DNA of 64,000 bases from Acidobacteriota bacterium (GCA_028877275.1 JAPPFP010000009.1:124001-188000), one strand, 5' to 3'. Numbered from the stretch's first letter, positions 7,148-15,889 are shown. A program made the numbers and translations. Notes: generated from the letters alone by a model not told the origin.

Positions 7148-7849
7148 TCAGCTGGAGTTCGAGGAGGTCGATGCGGCGATGATGGCGGGCATGACGGCCG
7201 CCGCCATGACGGCGGCCTGCGCGGCTTCGACGGCGCCCGCGGTGGCGCGGCCGATGACGTCGCCCTTCACGAGGCTCTTCAGACGCTGCTTGCGGGGCCT
7301 CAGTTCGCCGCGGCCGAAGGTGGGGTTGAGCAGACCCACCGCGTGCGCGAGCGCGGTCAGGACGACCGTCCGCGGTTCGACCTCCCGGTCGTCGCTGAAG
7401 ATCGCGGCCCGCAGACGTTCGATGATCTCGCGTTCCGGCCCCGGGTCGATCTCCGGGAAGACGCGTCGCTTGAAGATGAGCAGGATCTCCTGCTCGTCCG
7501 CCCGCAGGATGCGCCGTGCACAGAGTTGTTCGGCGACCCGGTGGTGGAGCTTCCTCATTGAGGAGAAGCGTGTGATCCACGTCTGGATGGAGGCCCGCCG
7601 GTTGGCGGACCGGATTCTCTTCAGGCACTCGTTGAGGATGGAGTCGTCGGTGCGGCGGCTGTCGCGGACCTCGACGAGCTTGCGCCAGCGGCGCGACTCG
7701 TCGATGCGGATGCGTTCCTGCAGCAGCAACTCGGCGGCGATCGCGCCGCCGAGTCCGATGCTCGTGTGGGCGCCGCCCAGGGTGCCCTTCGTGTCGTGCA
7801 GGGCGAGGAGCAGGAGCTCTTCCTGGAGATGGAGTTGGTCGGCTTGCAT
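7148..7849 (-). CDS. GPP34 (GOLPH3/Vps74-like) family phosphoprotein
   Basis: The 233-residue product starts with LHLQEELLLLALHDTKGTLGG, then LGGAIAAELLLQERI, the hallmark helices of the GPP34 family (yeast Vps74, human GOLPH3, and many bacterial, mainly actinobacterial, homologs). Eukaryotic members bind phosphatidylinositol-4-phosphate and sort glycosyltransferases; bacterial roles are largely unknown. A small-residue-rich helix near the C-terminus (GAVEAAQAAVMAAAVMPAIIAAS) may contact membrane. It is the first gene of a three-gene operon with a methyltransferase and an outer-membrane protein. A TAGACT hexamer six bases before the ATG at 7849 suggests its own leaderless transcript. Confidence 0.8.
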   Translation of the reverse strand: MQADQLHLQEELLLLALHDTKGTLGGAHTSIGLGGAIAAELLLQERIRIDESRRWRKLVEVRDSRRTDDSILNECLKRIRSANRRASIQTWITRFSSMRKLHHRVAEQLCARRILRADEQEILLIFKRRVFPEIDPGPEREIIERLRAAIFSDDREVEPRTVVLTALAHAVGLLNPTFGRGELRPRKQRLKSLVKGDVIGRATAGAVEAAQAAVMAAAVMPAIIAASTSSNSS

Positions 7850-7855
7850 AGGGGG

Positions 7856-7861
7856 AGTCTA
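7856..7861 (-). promoter_or_regulatory. Probable leaderless -10 box for the GPP34 gene
   Basis: TAGACT on the minus strand ends six bases before the ATG at 7849. Its first three bases are the TAG stop codon of the upstream GH15 gene (7859-7861), so stop and promoter are overlaid. Confidence 0.45.
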
Positions 7862-9661
7862 GAAGGCTTCGCTCCAGGGCCGGCTGAGCCGTAGTGCCGA
7901 GTTGATCAGGCCGACCATGGAGTAGGTCTGGGGGAAGTTGCCCCAGAGTTCACCGGTCTCCGGATCGAGATCCTCGGAGAGGAGTCCCACCGGGTTGCGC
8001 CGTTCGAGCATCTGCTCGAAGAGTTCGTGAGCTTCCTCGCGGCGGCCGAGGGCATTGATCGCGTCGATGTACCAGAAGCTGCACACGGCGAAGGACGTGG
8101 CCGGGGCGCCGAAGTCGTCCTCCCTGTAGCGGAAGAAGTTGTGGCCTGAGCGGAGCGATTCGAGGGATTCGACGGTGGCCGCGAAGCGGGGATCTTCGGC
8201 GTCGAGGAAGCCGAGGTCGTGGAGAAGCAGCAGGCTGGCGTCGATCCCTTCGCCGTCAAGAGTGGCGGCGAGACGGCCTCCGGTCTCCGCGTTCGTGAGG
8301 ATGTGCCGGCGGATGGAAACGGCCCGGTTCGTCCAGTGCGTGTCGCGGTCGGTGAGGCCGAGGACCCTGGCGATGCGCGCCAGCCGGTCGCAGGCAGCCC
8401 AGCACATGACGCTTGAGAAGGTGTGTACCGCGCTCCGTTGCCGGAACTCCCAGAGGCCGGCGTCGGGTTGGTCGAACAGGCCGGCCGCCTGGTCGCCGAG
8501 CTGCTCCAGCCAGCCGAACACGCGCCGGTTGCCTGGCTTGACCAGCCGCCTGTCGAAGAAGCTCTGGGTGACGGAGAGGATCGCGCTGCCGTAGCTGTCG
8601 TTCTGGAGCTGGCGCCAGGCGTCATTGCCGACTCGTACCGGCCCCATGCCGCGGTAGCCCGGCAGGCCGTCGACGGTGCGTTCGGTGAGTTCCCGCTCGA
8701 ACTTGATCCCGTAGACCGGCTGCAGCACGCCGCCCTCGGCGGCCGCGGCGAGGTTCGTGATGTAGCCGAGGTAGCCCTCCATCGTGCGGGTGGCGCCCAG
8801 GCGGTTGAGAGCCTGCACGACGAAGTGGGAGTCCCGCAGCCAGCAGAAGCGGTAGTCCCAGTTGCGCCCGCTGTCCGGCGCTTCGGGAATCGACGTGGTC
8901 ATCGCCGCGAGCACGGCCCCGGTCTCCTCGAAACTGCAGAGCTGGAGCGTGATCGCGGCCCGGATCACCGCCTCCTGCCACTCGAAGGGGACCGCCAGGT
9001 GGCGCACGAACTCGCGCCACCAGGTTTCTGTCCGGCTCCGGAACTCACGCGCCACGGAGTCCACGGGCTCGGTCAGGCTCTCGTCCGGACCGAGCAGCAG
9101 GGTGAGAGGCTGCTCCAGGACGAAGGAGATCTCGTCGGTGATCAGCGAGACCGGCGCGTCGGTGGTCAACCGGAGCGTCAGATCCGGTCCGACGTAGCGG
9201 ATGTGGTTGCTGCCACGCGTCAGTTCGGGGCGGCGCGAGCCGTGGTCGAAGCGCGGCCGCAGCCGGATGCGGATGCGGGGTTCGCCGGCGACTCGTTCGA
9301 TGGTGCGGATGATCATCGTCGGCCGGAAGGAGCGACCGAACTGCTCGAACCGGGGCGCGAAGTCCGTGATCCGGACCGCGGCGCCGTTGCCGTCGCGGAG
9401 CGTCGTCACCAGGATCGCCGTGTTGTCGAGGTACTGCTGCTCGCTCTCCCGGAATCCCTCGAGCAGGATGTCGAAGAAGCCGCCAGCCTCCGGATCGACA
9501 TCGCTGTCGCCGTTGCCGCCCAGGAGTGAATGGAACACGGGGTCCCCGTCGAAGTGGGGCAGGCAGGCCCAGCAGATCCGGCCGCGCGGGTCGATCAGTG
9601 CGCCGAATCCGCAGTTGCCGATCACGCCGCCGTCCAGCGGCCGGACGCCGTCCCTCGTCAT
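7859..9661 (-). CDS. Glycoside hydrolase family 15 (glucoamylase/trehalase type)
   Basis: The 600-residue protein starts with GGVIGNCGFGALIDPRGRICWACLPHFDGDPVFHSLLGG, the N-terminal domain typical of GH15, and continues into an (alpha/alpha)6 barrel with NWDYRFCWLRDSHFVVQALNRLG and ending SEDLDPETGELWGNFPQTYSMVGLINSA. GH15 enzymes hydrolyse alpha-glucosidic bonds; some bacterial members of this architecture are trehalases. Its start overlaps the stop of otsB as ATGA, so a role in trehalose turnover is the most likely one. Substrate cannot be read directly from the sequence. No signal peptide, so it is cytoplasmic. Confidence 0.88.
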   Translation of the reverse strand: MTRDGVRPLDGGVIGNCGFGALIDPRGRICWACLPHFDGDPVFHSLLGGNGDSDVDPEAGGFFDILLEGFRESEQQYLDNTAILVTTLRDGNGAAVRITDFAPRFEQFGRSFRPTMIIRTIERVAGEPRIRIRLRPRFDHGSRRPELTRGSNHIRYVGPDLTLRLTTDAPVSLITDEISFVLEQPLTLLLGPDESLTEPVDSVAREFRSRTETWWREFVRHLAVPFEWQEAVIRAAITLQLCSFEETGAVLAAMTTSIPEAPDSGRNWDYRFCWLRDSHFVVQALNRLGATRTMEGYLGYITNLAAAAEGGVLQPVYGIKFERELTERTVDGLPGYRGMGPVRVGNDAWRQLQNDSYGSAILSVTQSFFDRRLVKPGNRRVFGWLEQLGDQAAGLFDQPDAGLWEFRQRSAVHTFSSVMCWAACDRLARIARVLGLTDRDTHWTNRAVSIRRHILTNAETGGRLAATLDGEGIDASLLLLHDLGFLDAEDPRFAATVESLESLRSGHNFFRYREDDFGAPATSFAVCSFWYIDAINALGRREEAHELFEQMLERRNPVGLLSEDLDPETGELWGNFPQTYSMVGLINSALRLSRPWSEAF

Positions 9662-10461
9662 TCCCTCTCGAGCCTCTCGCCGACCGCCTCCAGCCAGCGG
9701 TGCAGCTCGCGCACGCCGCTCAAGCCGTACTGCGCGTTGCTCGTGCGCCTGGTTTCGCGTTCGAGTCCCACCACGATCGCGGCGCCGCCGTAGCTTTGCG
9801 CGGCGGCGAATCCGTCCTCGTCCGTGATGTCGTCGCCGATGAAGACGGGCACGCGGTCGCGGAACGGCGCCTCGGCCATGAAGTCCTCGACGACGGTGCG
9901 CTTGTTCGGGCGACGGGGCTTCAACTCCAGCACCATCTTGCCCTCCTGGACTCCGTAGGCGGGACCCAGGGAGGTACGGACTCTCTCCATCACCTCACGC
10001 GCCGCCGCCTCGGCGCCGGCCGCGCGGCGGAAGTGGAGCGCCAGGGTCGCGGTCTTGTCTTCGAGCAGGGTGCCGGGGTGCGCGGCGGCGAATCGCTTCA
10101 GCTCGCGGCGGGCCGGGCCGAGCGCAAGGGCTCCATCCGTCCGGTTCACGTGACCGTTGGCGGACCTGCGTTCCAGCCCGTGCAGCCCGGCCGCCGGCAG
10201 CTCCAGCGGCGCGAAGAAGCGGTCGAGAACGTCCAGGGGGCGTCCGCTGGCAAGCGCCAGCGCGCCGTCGAGACACGCGCTGAGCCGCGCCAGCAGGCCG
10301 CCGACATGCTCGTCGACGTGGACCGCGTCGGGCGCGTCCGCGATCTCGATCAGCGTGCCGTCGACATCCAGGAACAGCGCCCACGACGCCGGCGGGGGCA
10401 TCTCGGGACCCGCTTTCAGGAGCTCCCATGCGACGTGCGGAGGATGCGCTTTCTGGTTCAC
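9658..10461 (-). CDS. otsB: Trehalose-6-phosphate phosphatase
   Basis: The product has HAD-superfamily motif I LFLDVDGTL, LALASGRPLDVLDRF, and the C-terminal motif FIGDDITDEDGFAAA, which define OtsB. It dephosphorylates trehalose-6-phosphate to trehalose, the second step after OtsA. GTG at 10461 is chosen: GGAGG (minus strand, 10475-10471) sits nine bases upstream and a TATCGT -10 lies just beyond. An internal ATG at 10401 has no ribosome site but would also give a complete HAD domain. otsA is divergent with 39 bases between them, and GH15 follows in the same operon. Confidence 0.9.
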   Translation of the reverse strand: MNQKAHPPHVAWELLKAGPEMPPPASWALFLDVDGTLIEIADAPDAVHVDEHVGGLLARLSACLDGALALASGRPLDVLDRFFAPLELPAAGLHGLERRSANGHVNRTDGALALGPARRELKRFAAAHPGTLLEDKTATLALHFRRAAGAEAAAREVMERVRTSLGPAYGVQEGKMVLELKPRRPNKRTVVEDFMAEAPFRDRVPVFIGDDITDEDGFAAAQSYGGAAIVVGLERETRRTSNAQYGLSGVRELHRWLEAVGERLERE

Positions 10462-10484
10462 ACGGGAGAGCCTCCGAGATCCCT

Positions 10485-10493
10485 TACGATACT
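10485..10493. promoter_or_regulatory. Overlapping divergent -10 boxes between otsB and otsA
   Basis: TACGATACT on the plus strand provides TACGAT (10485-10490), ten bases before the otsA ATG. On the minus strand the same bases give TATCGT (10493-10488), upstream of the otsB GGAGG. Polymerase could hardly occupy both at once, so the two arms may compete. Confidence 0.4.
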
Positions 10494-10500
10494 GAAACCG

Positions 10501-11898
10501 ATGGGTTCTCAGAATGTGCCGGCTGCTCAGCAGTCGGAGCTTGTGATCGTCGCGAACACCCTCCCGGTGCGTCGCGAGGAAGTCGATGGCGAACTGGGCT
10601 GGGCGCAGAGCCCGGGCGGCCTCGTCAGCGCCCTGTCGCCGATCGTCCGCGAGGCGGGCGGGTCCTGGGTCGGTTGGACCGGTGGAGCCGACGACGCGCC
10701 GGAGCCGTTCCGCCACGAGGGCATCCTGAACGTGCCGGTGCCGCTATCTGCCGCCGAGGTGGCCGGCTCGTACCAGGGGATGTGCAACTCGACCCTGTGG
10801 CCGCTCTACCACGACGCGGTGCGTCCGCCCGAGTACCACCGCCACTGGTGGAACCCCTACGTCGCGGTCAACCGGCGCTTCGCCGAGGAGGCCGCGCGCC
10901 GCACCGCGCCTGGGGGCCGGGTGTGGATCCAGGACTATCACCTGCAACTCGTACCGCGCATGCTGCGCGAGCTGCGGCCGGACATCAGCTCCGGCTTCTT
11001 CCTGCACATTCCGTTCCCGCCGATCGAACTGTTCCTGCGCCTGCCCTGGCGGCGGGCGGTACTGGAGGGCCTGCTCGGCGCCGACGTGATCGGCTTCCAG
11101 ACCCCGGCCGGCGCCTACAACTTCACGCGGCTCGCGGACCGGCTGATCGAGGCGGAGCCTCAGGGCGAGACGATCCGCTACCAGGGACGTGACATCCGCG
11201 TCGGCGCTTTCCCGATTTCGATCGACACGGGTCGCTACGCGAACGCGGCGCTGTCGCCCGGGATCCGGGAGCGGGCCGAGCAACTCCAGCAGCTTCGCCG
11301 CGGCCGCAAGATCATCCTCTCCGTCGACCGTCTCGACTACACGAAGGGCATCGACCTGCGACTCAAGGCCTTCCTCGAATGGCTGGGGCGCGAGGACCGG
11401 TCGATCCGCGACGCGGTGATGGTCCAGGTCGCCGTCCCAAGCCGCGAGCGCATCTCTGAGTACCAGATCCTGCGCCGCGACGTCGAGGAACTCGTCGGCC
11501 AGATCAACGGGGAGTACGGCGAACTCGGCGTCGTGCCGGTGCAGTACTTCCGGCGCAACCTGCCGTTCGAGGAACTGATCGCCTTCTACCTCGTCGCGGA
11601 CGTCATGCTGGTGACGCCGCTCTGCGACGGCATGAACCTGGTCGCCAAGGAGTACGTCGCCACCCGGCTCGAGGACGACGGCGTCCTGGTGCTGAGCGAG
11701 TTCGCCGGAGCGGCCGCGGAACTGCCCGACGCGCTGCTCGTGAACCCGCACGACGTGAATGCCATGGCCGCGACGATCGAGCAGGCGATCACCCTCGACC
11801 CCGACGACGGGGCGCGACGAATGAAGGCGATGCGCGAGGTCGTGCGACGGCATTCCGTCCATGAGTGGGCGGCGCAGTTCATCGAGGCCTTGACCTGA
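10501..11898 (+). CDS. otsA: Trehalose-6-phosphate synthase (GT20)
   Basis: The 465-residue protein carries the OtsA signatures: VANTLPV and GGLVSAL at the N-terminus, WIQDYHLQLVPRML, FLHIPFPP, SVDRLDYTKGID and DGMNLVAKEYVA. It transfers glucose from a nucleotide sugar to glucose-6-phosphate in the cytoplasm, giving trehalose-6-phosphate for OtsB. Length is usual for the family. The ATG at 10501 has no Shine-Dalgarno; a -10 hexamer ten bases upstream suggests an almost leaderless message. It is divergent from otsB and followed after five bases by an unrelated iron-sulfur protein. Confidence 0.95.
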   Translation: MGSQNVPAAQQSELVIVANTLPVRREEVDGELGWAQSPGGLVSALSPIVREAGGSWVGWTGGADDAPEPFRHEGILNVPVPLSAAEVAGSYQGMCNSTLWPLYHDAVRPPEYHRHWWNPYVAVNRRFAEEAARRTAPGGRVWIQDYHLQLVPRMLRELRPDISSGFFLHIPFPPIELFLRLPWRRAVLEGLLGADVIGFQTPAGAYNFTRLADRLIEAEPQGETIRYQGRDIRVGAFPISIDTGRYANAALSPGIRERAEQLQQLRRGRKIILSVDRLDYTKGIDLRLKAFLEWLGREDRSIRDAVMVQVAVPSRERISEYQILRRDVEELVGQINGEYGELGVVPVQYFRRNLPFEELIAFYLVADVMLVTPLCDGMNLVAKEYVATRLEDDGVLVLSEFAGAAAELPDALLVNPHDVNAMAATIEQAITLDPDDGARRMKAMREVVRRHSVHEWAAQFIEALT

Positions 11899-11903
11899 CG
11901 CGC

Positions 11904-13148
11904 ATGGCACGCCCTGTCGACGATGCCGAGGCGGGCTTCGAGGTAGGGGAGGGTTTCGAGCGCTTCTCGCAGAAGGACGACATCTTCTGTCGTTCGTTCT
12001 GGGACCCCGAGGTGAGGACTTCCCGCTCGGACATGTTCTACGAGACCTACCGCACGCCGGAGCTGCGGTGGCGCCCGGTCGAGGGGTTCACGCGGCGCGA
12101 CTACGCGCTCCGCAACGCCTCCTGGCACGTCACCGATCTGTTCGCGGAGTTCAGGGAAGGCGCGGACCGTCGCGAGGGCTTCCTCGACCCCTACACGGTG
12201 CTCCGGGACGGTCCGGGTCCGCCGGACGAGAGCGCCGAACCGGAGGAGGTCCTCGCCGCTCGCCTCGCCGTCGATCTGAAGACGGCCGCCCGCGCGCTGG
12301 GCGCCGACCTGATCGGCATCACCGGTTACGACGAGCGCTGGGTGTACACGCACGCGTACTCGAGGGAAACGGAAACGGAGAAACCGCAGGAGCTCCCGGG
12401 CGATCTCGGGAACGTCGTCGTCATCGCGCAGGCGATGGACCGGAAGCTGGTGCAGACGGTGCCGTCGGCCCTGAGCGGCACGGCGACGGGGGTCGGCTAC
12501 AGCAGTGACACGGTGGTGCTGCTCGCGATCGCCCAGTACATCCGGAACATGGGCTACGACGCGGTGCCGACGATGAACGACACGGCCCTGGCGATTCCGC
12601 TCGCGATCAAGGCGGGGCTGGGCGAGTACGGCCGTCACGGTCTGCTGATCACCAGGGAGTTCGGCCCCCGGGTACGGCTCGGGAAGATCTTCACCGACAT
12701 GCCGCTGGCGCACGACCGTCCGCGGCGTTTCGGCGTGCGCGAGACCTGCGAAGTGTGCCGCGCGTGTTCTGACGCGTGCCCGCCGAAGGCCATCGCGATG
12801 GACGCGCCGTCGGACCGCGTCTACAACGTCTCCAACATCCGAGGCGTCAGGAAGTGGACGACGGACGCCGAGAAGTGCTTCCGGTTCTGGTCGAACCAGA
12901 ACACCGACTGCTCGATCTGCGTCCGGGTCTGCCCCTACAACCGGGACTACTCCCGGCGCCTCAGCCGGATCTGGCGGTGGATGGCGGGGACCCCCCTGCG
13001 CCGGCTCGCCCTCTGGCTCGATCGCCTGAGCGGGCGCGGACGGAGGGTTGCGCCGGACGCGTGGTGGGGCGGTGTCCGGCTGGTAGGCTTGAACATGGCG
13101 CCCGGCCGCGGAGCGCAGGAGAACAGGAGGAAACTCCGAGCGGAATAG
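11904..13148 (+). CDS. Reductive-dehalogenase-like double 4Fe-4S protein
   Basis: The 414-residue protein ends in two ferredoxin-type clusters: Cys282, 285, 288, 292 (CEVCRACSDACP) and Cys325, 336, 339, 343 (ending CSICVRVCPY). The order and the FWSNQNTDCSIC region resemble RdhA reductive dehalogenases, which are corrinoid enzymes related to epoxyqueuosine reductase QueG. The preceding domain (LGADLIGITGYDERWVY, NDTALAIPLAIKAGLGEYGRHGLLIT) matches the cobalamin-binding fold of that superfamily. No Tat signal is present, so it would be cytoplasmic, like oxygen-tolerant catabolic RdhA forms. An electron-transfer or QueG-related role is the alternative. The ATG at 11904 lies five bases after otsA; the MsrP-like gene follows 32 bases downstream. 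Confidence 0.75.
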   Translation: MARPVDDAEAGFEVGEGFERFSQKDDIFCRSFWDPEVRTSRSDMFYETYRTPELRWRPVEGFTRRDYALRNASWHVTDLFAEFREGADRREGFLDPYTVLRDGPGPPDESAEPEEVLAARLAVDLKTAARALGADLIGITGYDERWVYTHAYSRETETEKPQELPGDLGNVVVIAQAMDRKLVQTVPSALSGTATGVGYSSDTVVLLAIAQYIRNMGYDAVPTMNDTALAIPLAIKAGLGEYGRHGLLITREFGPRVRLGKIFTDMPLAHDRPRRFGVRETCEVCRACSDACPPKAIAMDAPSDRVYNVSNIRGVRKWTTDAEKCFRFWSNQNTDCSICVRVCPYNRDYSRRLSRIWRWMAGTPLRRLALWLDRLSGRGRRVAPDAWWGGVRLVGLNMAPGRGAQENRRKLRAE

Positions 13149-13180
13149 CGACTCTGCCCGTCCCGTTCGGATCCAATGCG

Positions 13181-14278
13181 ATGTGGATCAGAAAGTACGA
13201 CCCCGCCCGTTACCTCCCCTCCGATTCCGGGATCGCGCTGCCGAGCCTGGAGGCGACGCCGCGGGAGGTCTACATGGACCGGCGCAAGTTCGTGGCCGCG
13301 GCCGCCGTCGGCATCGCCGGCGCGTCGCCCCTGGCCGCCCAGTTCCGCCAGCGCCAGCAGGTGCCGGCGCCGCCTCCGGCGCCTCCGATCGAGGACAAGC
13401 TGAAGCCGGCGCTCGAGCGGCCCGATGTCTACGGCGCCGAGCTCAGCGCGCGGCCCAGGCGCAACACGAAGTTCGCGGGCCCGCCCGAGAGCGTCGGCGG
13501 CGACCTGACGCCGCGCGAGGCGGCCGGCAGCCACAACAACTTCTACGAGTTTCTGCCCGGCCGTGGCGGCCCGGTGTGGAAGTTCGCCGGCAAGTTCACC
13601 GTCGAGCCGTGGAAGGTTGAGGTCACGGGCCTGTGCGACAACCCGATGACGCTCGATCTGGACGACATCTTCGGCTTCGAGCACGAGGAGCGCCTCTACC
13701 ACTTCCGCTGCGTCGAGCGCTGGGCGATGAACGTGCCCTGGAGCGGCTTCCCGCTCAGCAAGCTGATCGAGAAGGCAAAGCCGAAATCGTCGGCCAAGCA
13801 CGTTCGCTTCTTCACCGCTCTCAAGCGGGACGAGATGCCGGGCGTCAGGGAGGCCCACTGGTACCAGTGGCCCTACTTCGAGGCCCTGAGACTGGATGAG
13901 GCGATGAACGAACTGGCCTTCGTCGCCACCGGTATCTACGGCGAGCCTCTGGTCAAGCAGCACGGTGCGCCGCTGCGGCTCGCGGTGCCCTGGAAGTACG
14001 GCTACAAGAGCGCGAAGTCGATCGTCAAGATCGAGTTCGTGGCCGAGGAGCCGAAGATCTTCTGGCAGATCCAGCCGCACGAGTACGGGTACCTCTCGAA
14101 CGTGAACCCGAACATTCCACACCCGCGCTGGAGCCAGGCGACCTCGCACTGGCTGCACAACAGCCAGCCGTTCGAGACGCCGATCTTCAACGGCTACGGC
14201 GAGTACGTCGCCAAGCTCTATCCCGACGAGCCGACGACGATGCAGCGCGCGCTGCGGACGGGCCAGGTCGCGCGGTAG
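13181..14278 (+). CDS. msrP: MsrP/YedY-like molybdopterin-dependent reductase, Tat-exported
   Basis: The 365-residue product begins MWIRKYDPARYLPSDS and then VYMDRRKFVAAAAVG, a Tat-like twin-arginine signal, as in MsrP. The molybdenum-ligand cysteine is Cys177 in YHFRCVERWAMNVPWSGFPL, and the conserved HGAPLRLAVPWKYGYKS follows. MsrP repairs methionine sulfoxide in periplasmic proteins and normally receives electrons from the haem membrane protein MsrQ. No msrQ is found in this window. It follows the iron-sulfur gene by 32 bases and is probably co-transcribed. Confidence in the family is high; substrate is inferred. Confidence 0.9.
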   Translation: MWIRKYDPARYLPSDSGIALPSLEATPREVYMDRRKFVAAAAVGIAGASPLAAQFRQRQQVPAPPPAPPIEDKLKPALERPDVYGAELSARPRRNTKFAGPPESVGGDLTPREAAGSHNNFYEFLPGRGGPVWKFAGKFTVEPWKVEVTGLCDNPMTLDLDDIFGFEHEERLYHFRCVERWAMNVPWSGFPLSKLIEKAKPKSSAKHVRFFTALKRDEMPGVREAHWYQWPYFEALRLDEAMNELAFVATGIYGEPLVKQHGAPLRLAVPWKYGYKSAKSIVKIEFVAEEPKIFWQIQPHEYGYLSNVNPNIPHPRWSQATSHWLHNSQPFETPIFNGYGEYVAKLYPDEPTTMQRALRTGQVAR

Positions 14279-14280
14279 CC

Positions 14281-15876
14281 CTACGGTTCATCTCTTGCCG
14301 CTACCAGCGCGGCTCCAGCTCCATGGCGTGCCGCCTGCACCGCAGCGGCGAACAGTCCGATCGCGGCGCTGAAAGCGATCAGGCCGGCCAACTGGATCCA
14401 GCCGAACATGTCGGCCGGGGTCGCGATCGCGAGCAGCGCCGATCCGAATCCGAAGTCAGCGAACTCGCCATCGCCCACTGCCTCGAGGGCGGCCAGACCC
14501 GTGAGCAGGAGGGCCCCCCCGGCCAGCGTAAGACTGCCGTACGTCAGGCCGTGGGCGACGAGTTGCGCCGGCGACCGCGGAGGCAGGGGCTCCTGACGGC
14601 GGACCTCGAACTCGGGCTCACGCTGGCTCGGCTTGACGAAGCGGCTGAGCATGTAGAGGCCGGGCAGGCCGAGCGGGATCGTCAGCAGGAAGAAGTTGGA
14701 CCACCCCACCGAGTGGACCATGAAGCCGGCGACCGGCCCTGAGACGATCCGCCCCATACCGAACAGGGTGGAGAACAGGGCGTACTGAGTAGCCGAGAAG
14801 CGCTTCTGGGTCATGCGCAGCAGGAGGACGGAGAAGGCGCCCGTGCCCAACCCCTGGCATAGCGATTCGAAGCCCATGGCGCCATAGAGGAGACTCGGCT
14901 GCATCGGCAGGTTCGCGAGCAGGATGTATCCGACGTTGGAGAAGATCTGGAGAAACCCGAAGATCCAGAGCGCTCTGCCGAGGCCCATCACGTTGGTCCC
15001 CAGGCCGCCGGCGATCGAGCCGACGATCGTCGCTGTCGTGCCGACCGTGGCCAGGGCGACGCCACGATGGTCCGCTGAGTAACCCATGTCGACCAGGAAG
15101 GGCCGGAGCAGGCCCTGGGCCATGTTGTCGCCGAACTTGAACAGGATGACGAAGGCGAGGATCTCGACCGCTCGATGGCGGGAGAGGAAGCCCAGGAACG
15201 GCTGCCAGACGGCATCCCGAAGCGTTTTCGGAGCCGGTGGCAGGTTCTTCGGCTCGGGCGCACGAATGGTGATCACCAGCATGGGCAGGTAGAGCACCGC
15301 CAGGCCGACGCAGACGAGCGGCCATGAGGTTCTGCCGGCAACCGTGATGGCGGTTCCGCCGGCGACGAGCATCGCGATCCGATAGAGCCCGATGCGGGCA
15401 CCGACCGCCGCGCCCTGTTCCTCCTTGCGGAGCACGTCCACGGCGTAGGCGTCGACCGCGATGTCCTGGGAGGCGGCCGCCATGGCGATCGCCAGGGTCA
15501 GGGCGAGAGCCAGCCAGGGGGTGTCCGGGTGATCGCCGACGCCGGACAGGCCGAGAGTGCCGAGGAGCAGGCCGACCTGGGCGATGGCGGCCCATCCCCG
15601 ACGCCGACCGAGGAAGGGCGGCGGGAAACGATCCATGAGGGGCGCCCAGACGACGTTGAACGTCCACGGCGCCTGGGCCAGGGTGAACAGGCCGACGAGC
15701 CGGATGTCGATGCCGGCGTCGCGCATCCAGTCCGGTATCGCAATCCAGACCAGGCCCAGCGGCATCCCGGAGGAGAACGAGAGCAGGACGACCGACAGGG
15801 TCCGCCAGGAGCGGACGGCCTGTGCAAGGCTCCGCAGCGTTCCGAGCCGGTCCGGAGCCTGCCCTTGCTCGGCCAT
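14281..15876 (-). CDS. AmpG-like major facilitator permease
   Basis: The 531-residue protein has 12 or more hydrophobic segments and AmpG-type features: SSGMPLGLVWIAIPDWMRDAGIDIRLVGLF near the start, WAPLMDRFPPPFLGRRRGW after helix 2, and AASQDIAVDAYAVDVL in helix 4-5, a strongly conserved AmpG/acetyl-CoA-transporter-like stretch. AmpG imports anhydro-muropeptides for cell-wall recycling; other members carry other solutes, so the substrate is uncertain. The ATG at 15876 is preferred over 15885 because a TAGGAT -10 ends seven bases before it. It converges on the MsrP-like gene with two bases between stops. Confidence 0.85.
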   Translation of the reverse strand: MAEQGQAPDRLGTLRSLAQAVRSWRTLSVVLLSFSSGMPLGLVWIAIPDWMRDAGIDIRLVGLFTLAQAPWTFNVVWAPLMDRFPPPFLGRRRGWAAIAQVGLLLGTLGLSGVGDHPDTPWLALALTLAIAMAAASQDIAVDAYAVDVLRKEEQGAAVGARIGLYRIAMLVAGGTAITVAGRTSWPLVCVGLAVLYLPMLVITIRAPEPKNLPPAPKTLRDAVWQPFLGFLSRHRAVEILAFVILFKFGDNMAQGLLRPFLVDMGYSADHRGVALATVGTTATIVGSIAGGLGTNVMGLGRALWIFGFLQIFSNVGYILLANLPMQPSLLYGAMGFESLCQGLGTGAFSVLLLRMTQKRFSATQYALFSTLFGMGRIVSGPVAGFMVHSVGWSNFFLLTIPLGLPGLYMLSRFVKPSQREPEFEVRRQEPLPPRSPAQLVAHGLTYGSLTLAGGALLLTGLAALEAVGDGEFADFGFGSALLAIATPADMFGWIQLAGLIAFSAAIGLFAAAVQAARHGAGAALVAARDEP

Positions 15877-15883
15877 CGGACGC

Positions 15884-15889
15884 ATCCTA
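15884..15889 (-). promoter_or_regulatory. Probable leaderless -10 box for the AmpG-like gene
   Basis: TAGGAT on the minus strand ends seven bases before the ATG at 15876. It includes part of the alternative ATG at 15885, which argues against that upstream start. Confidence 0.45.

Noticed and set aside
12776..13180. Upstream extension of the MsrP-like frame into the iron-sulfur gene
   Set aside because: The region encodes the second iron-sulfur cluster in another frame, and the MsrP family begins at MWIRKYD.
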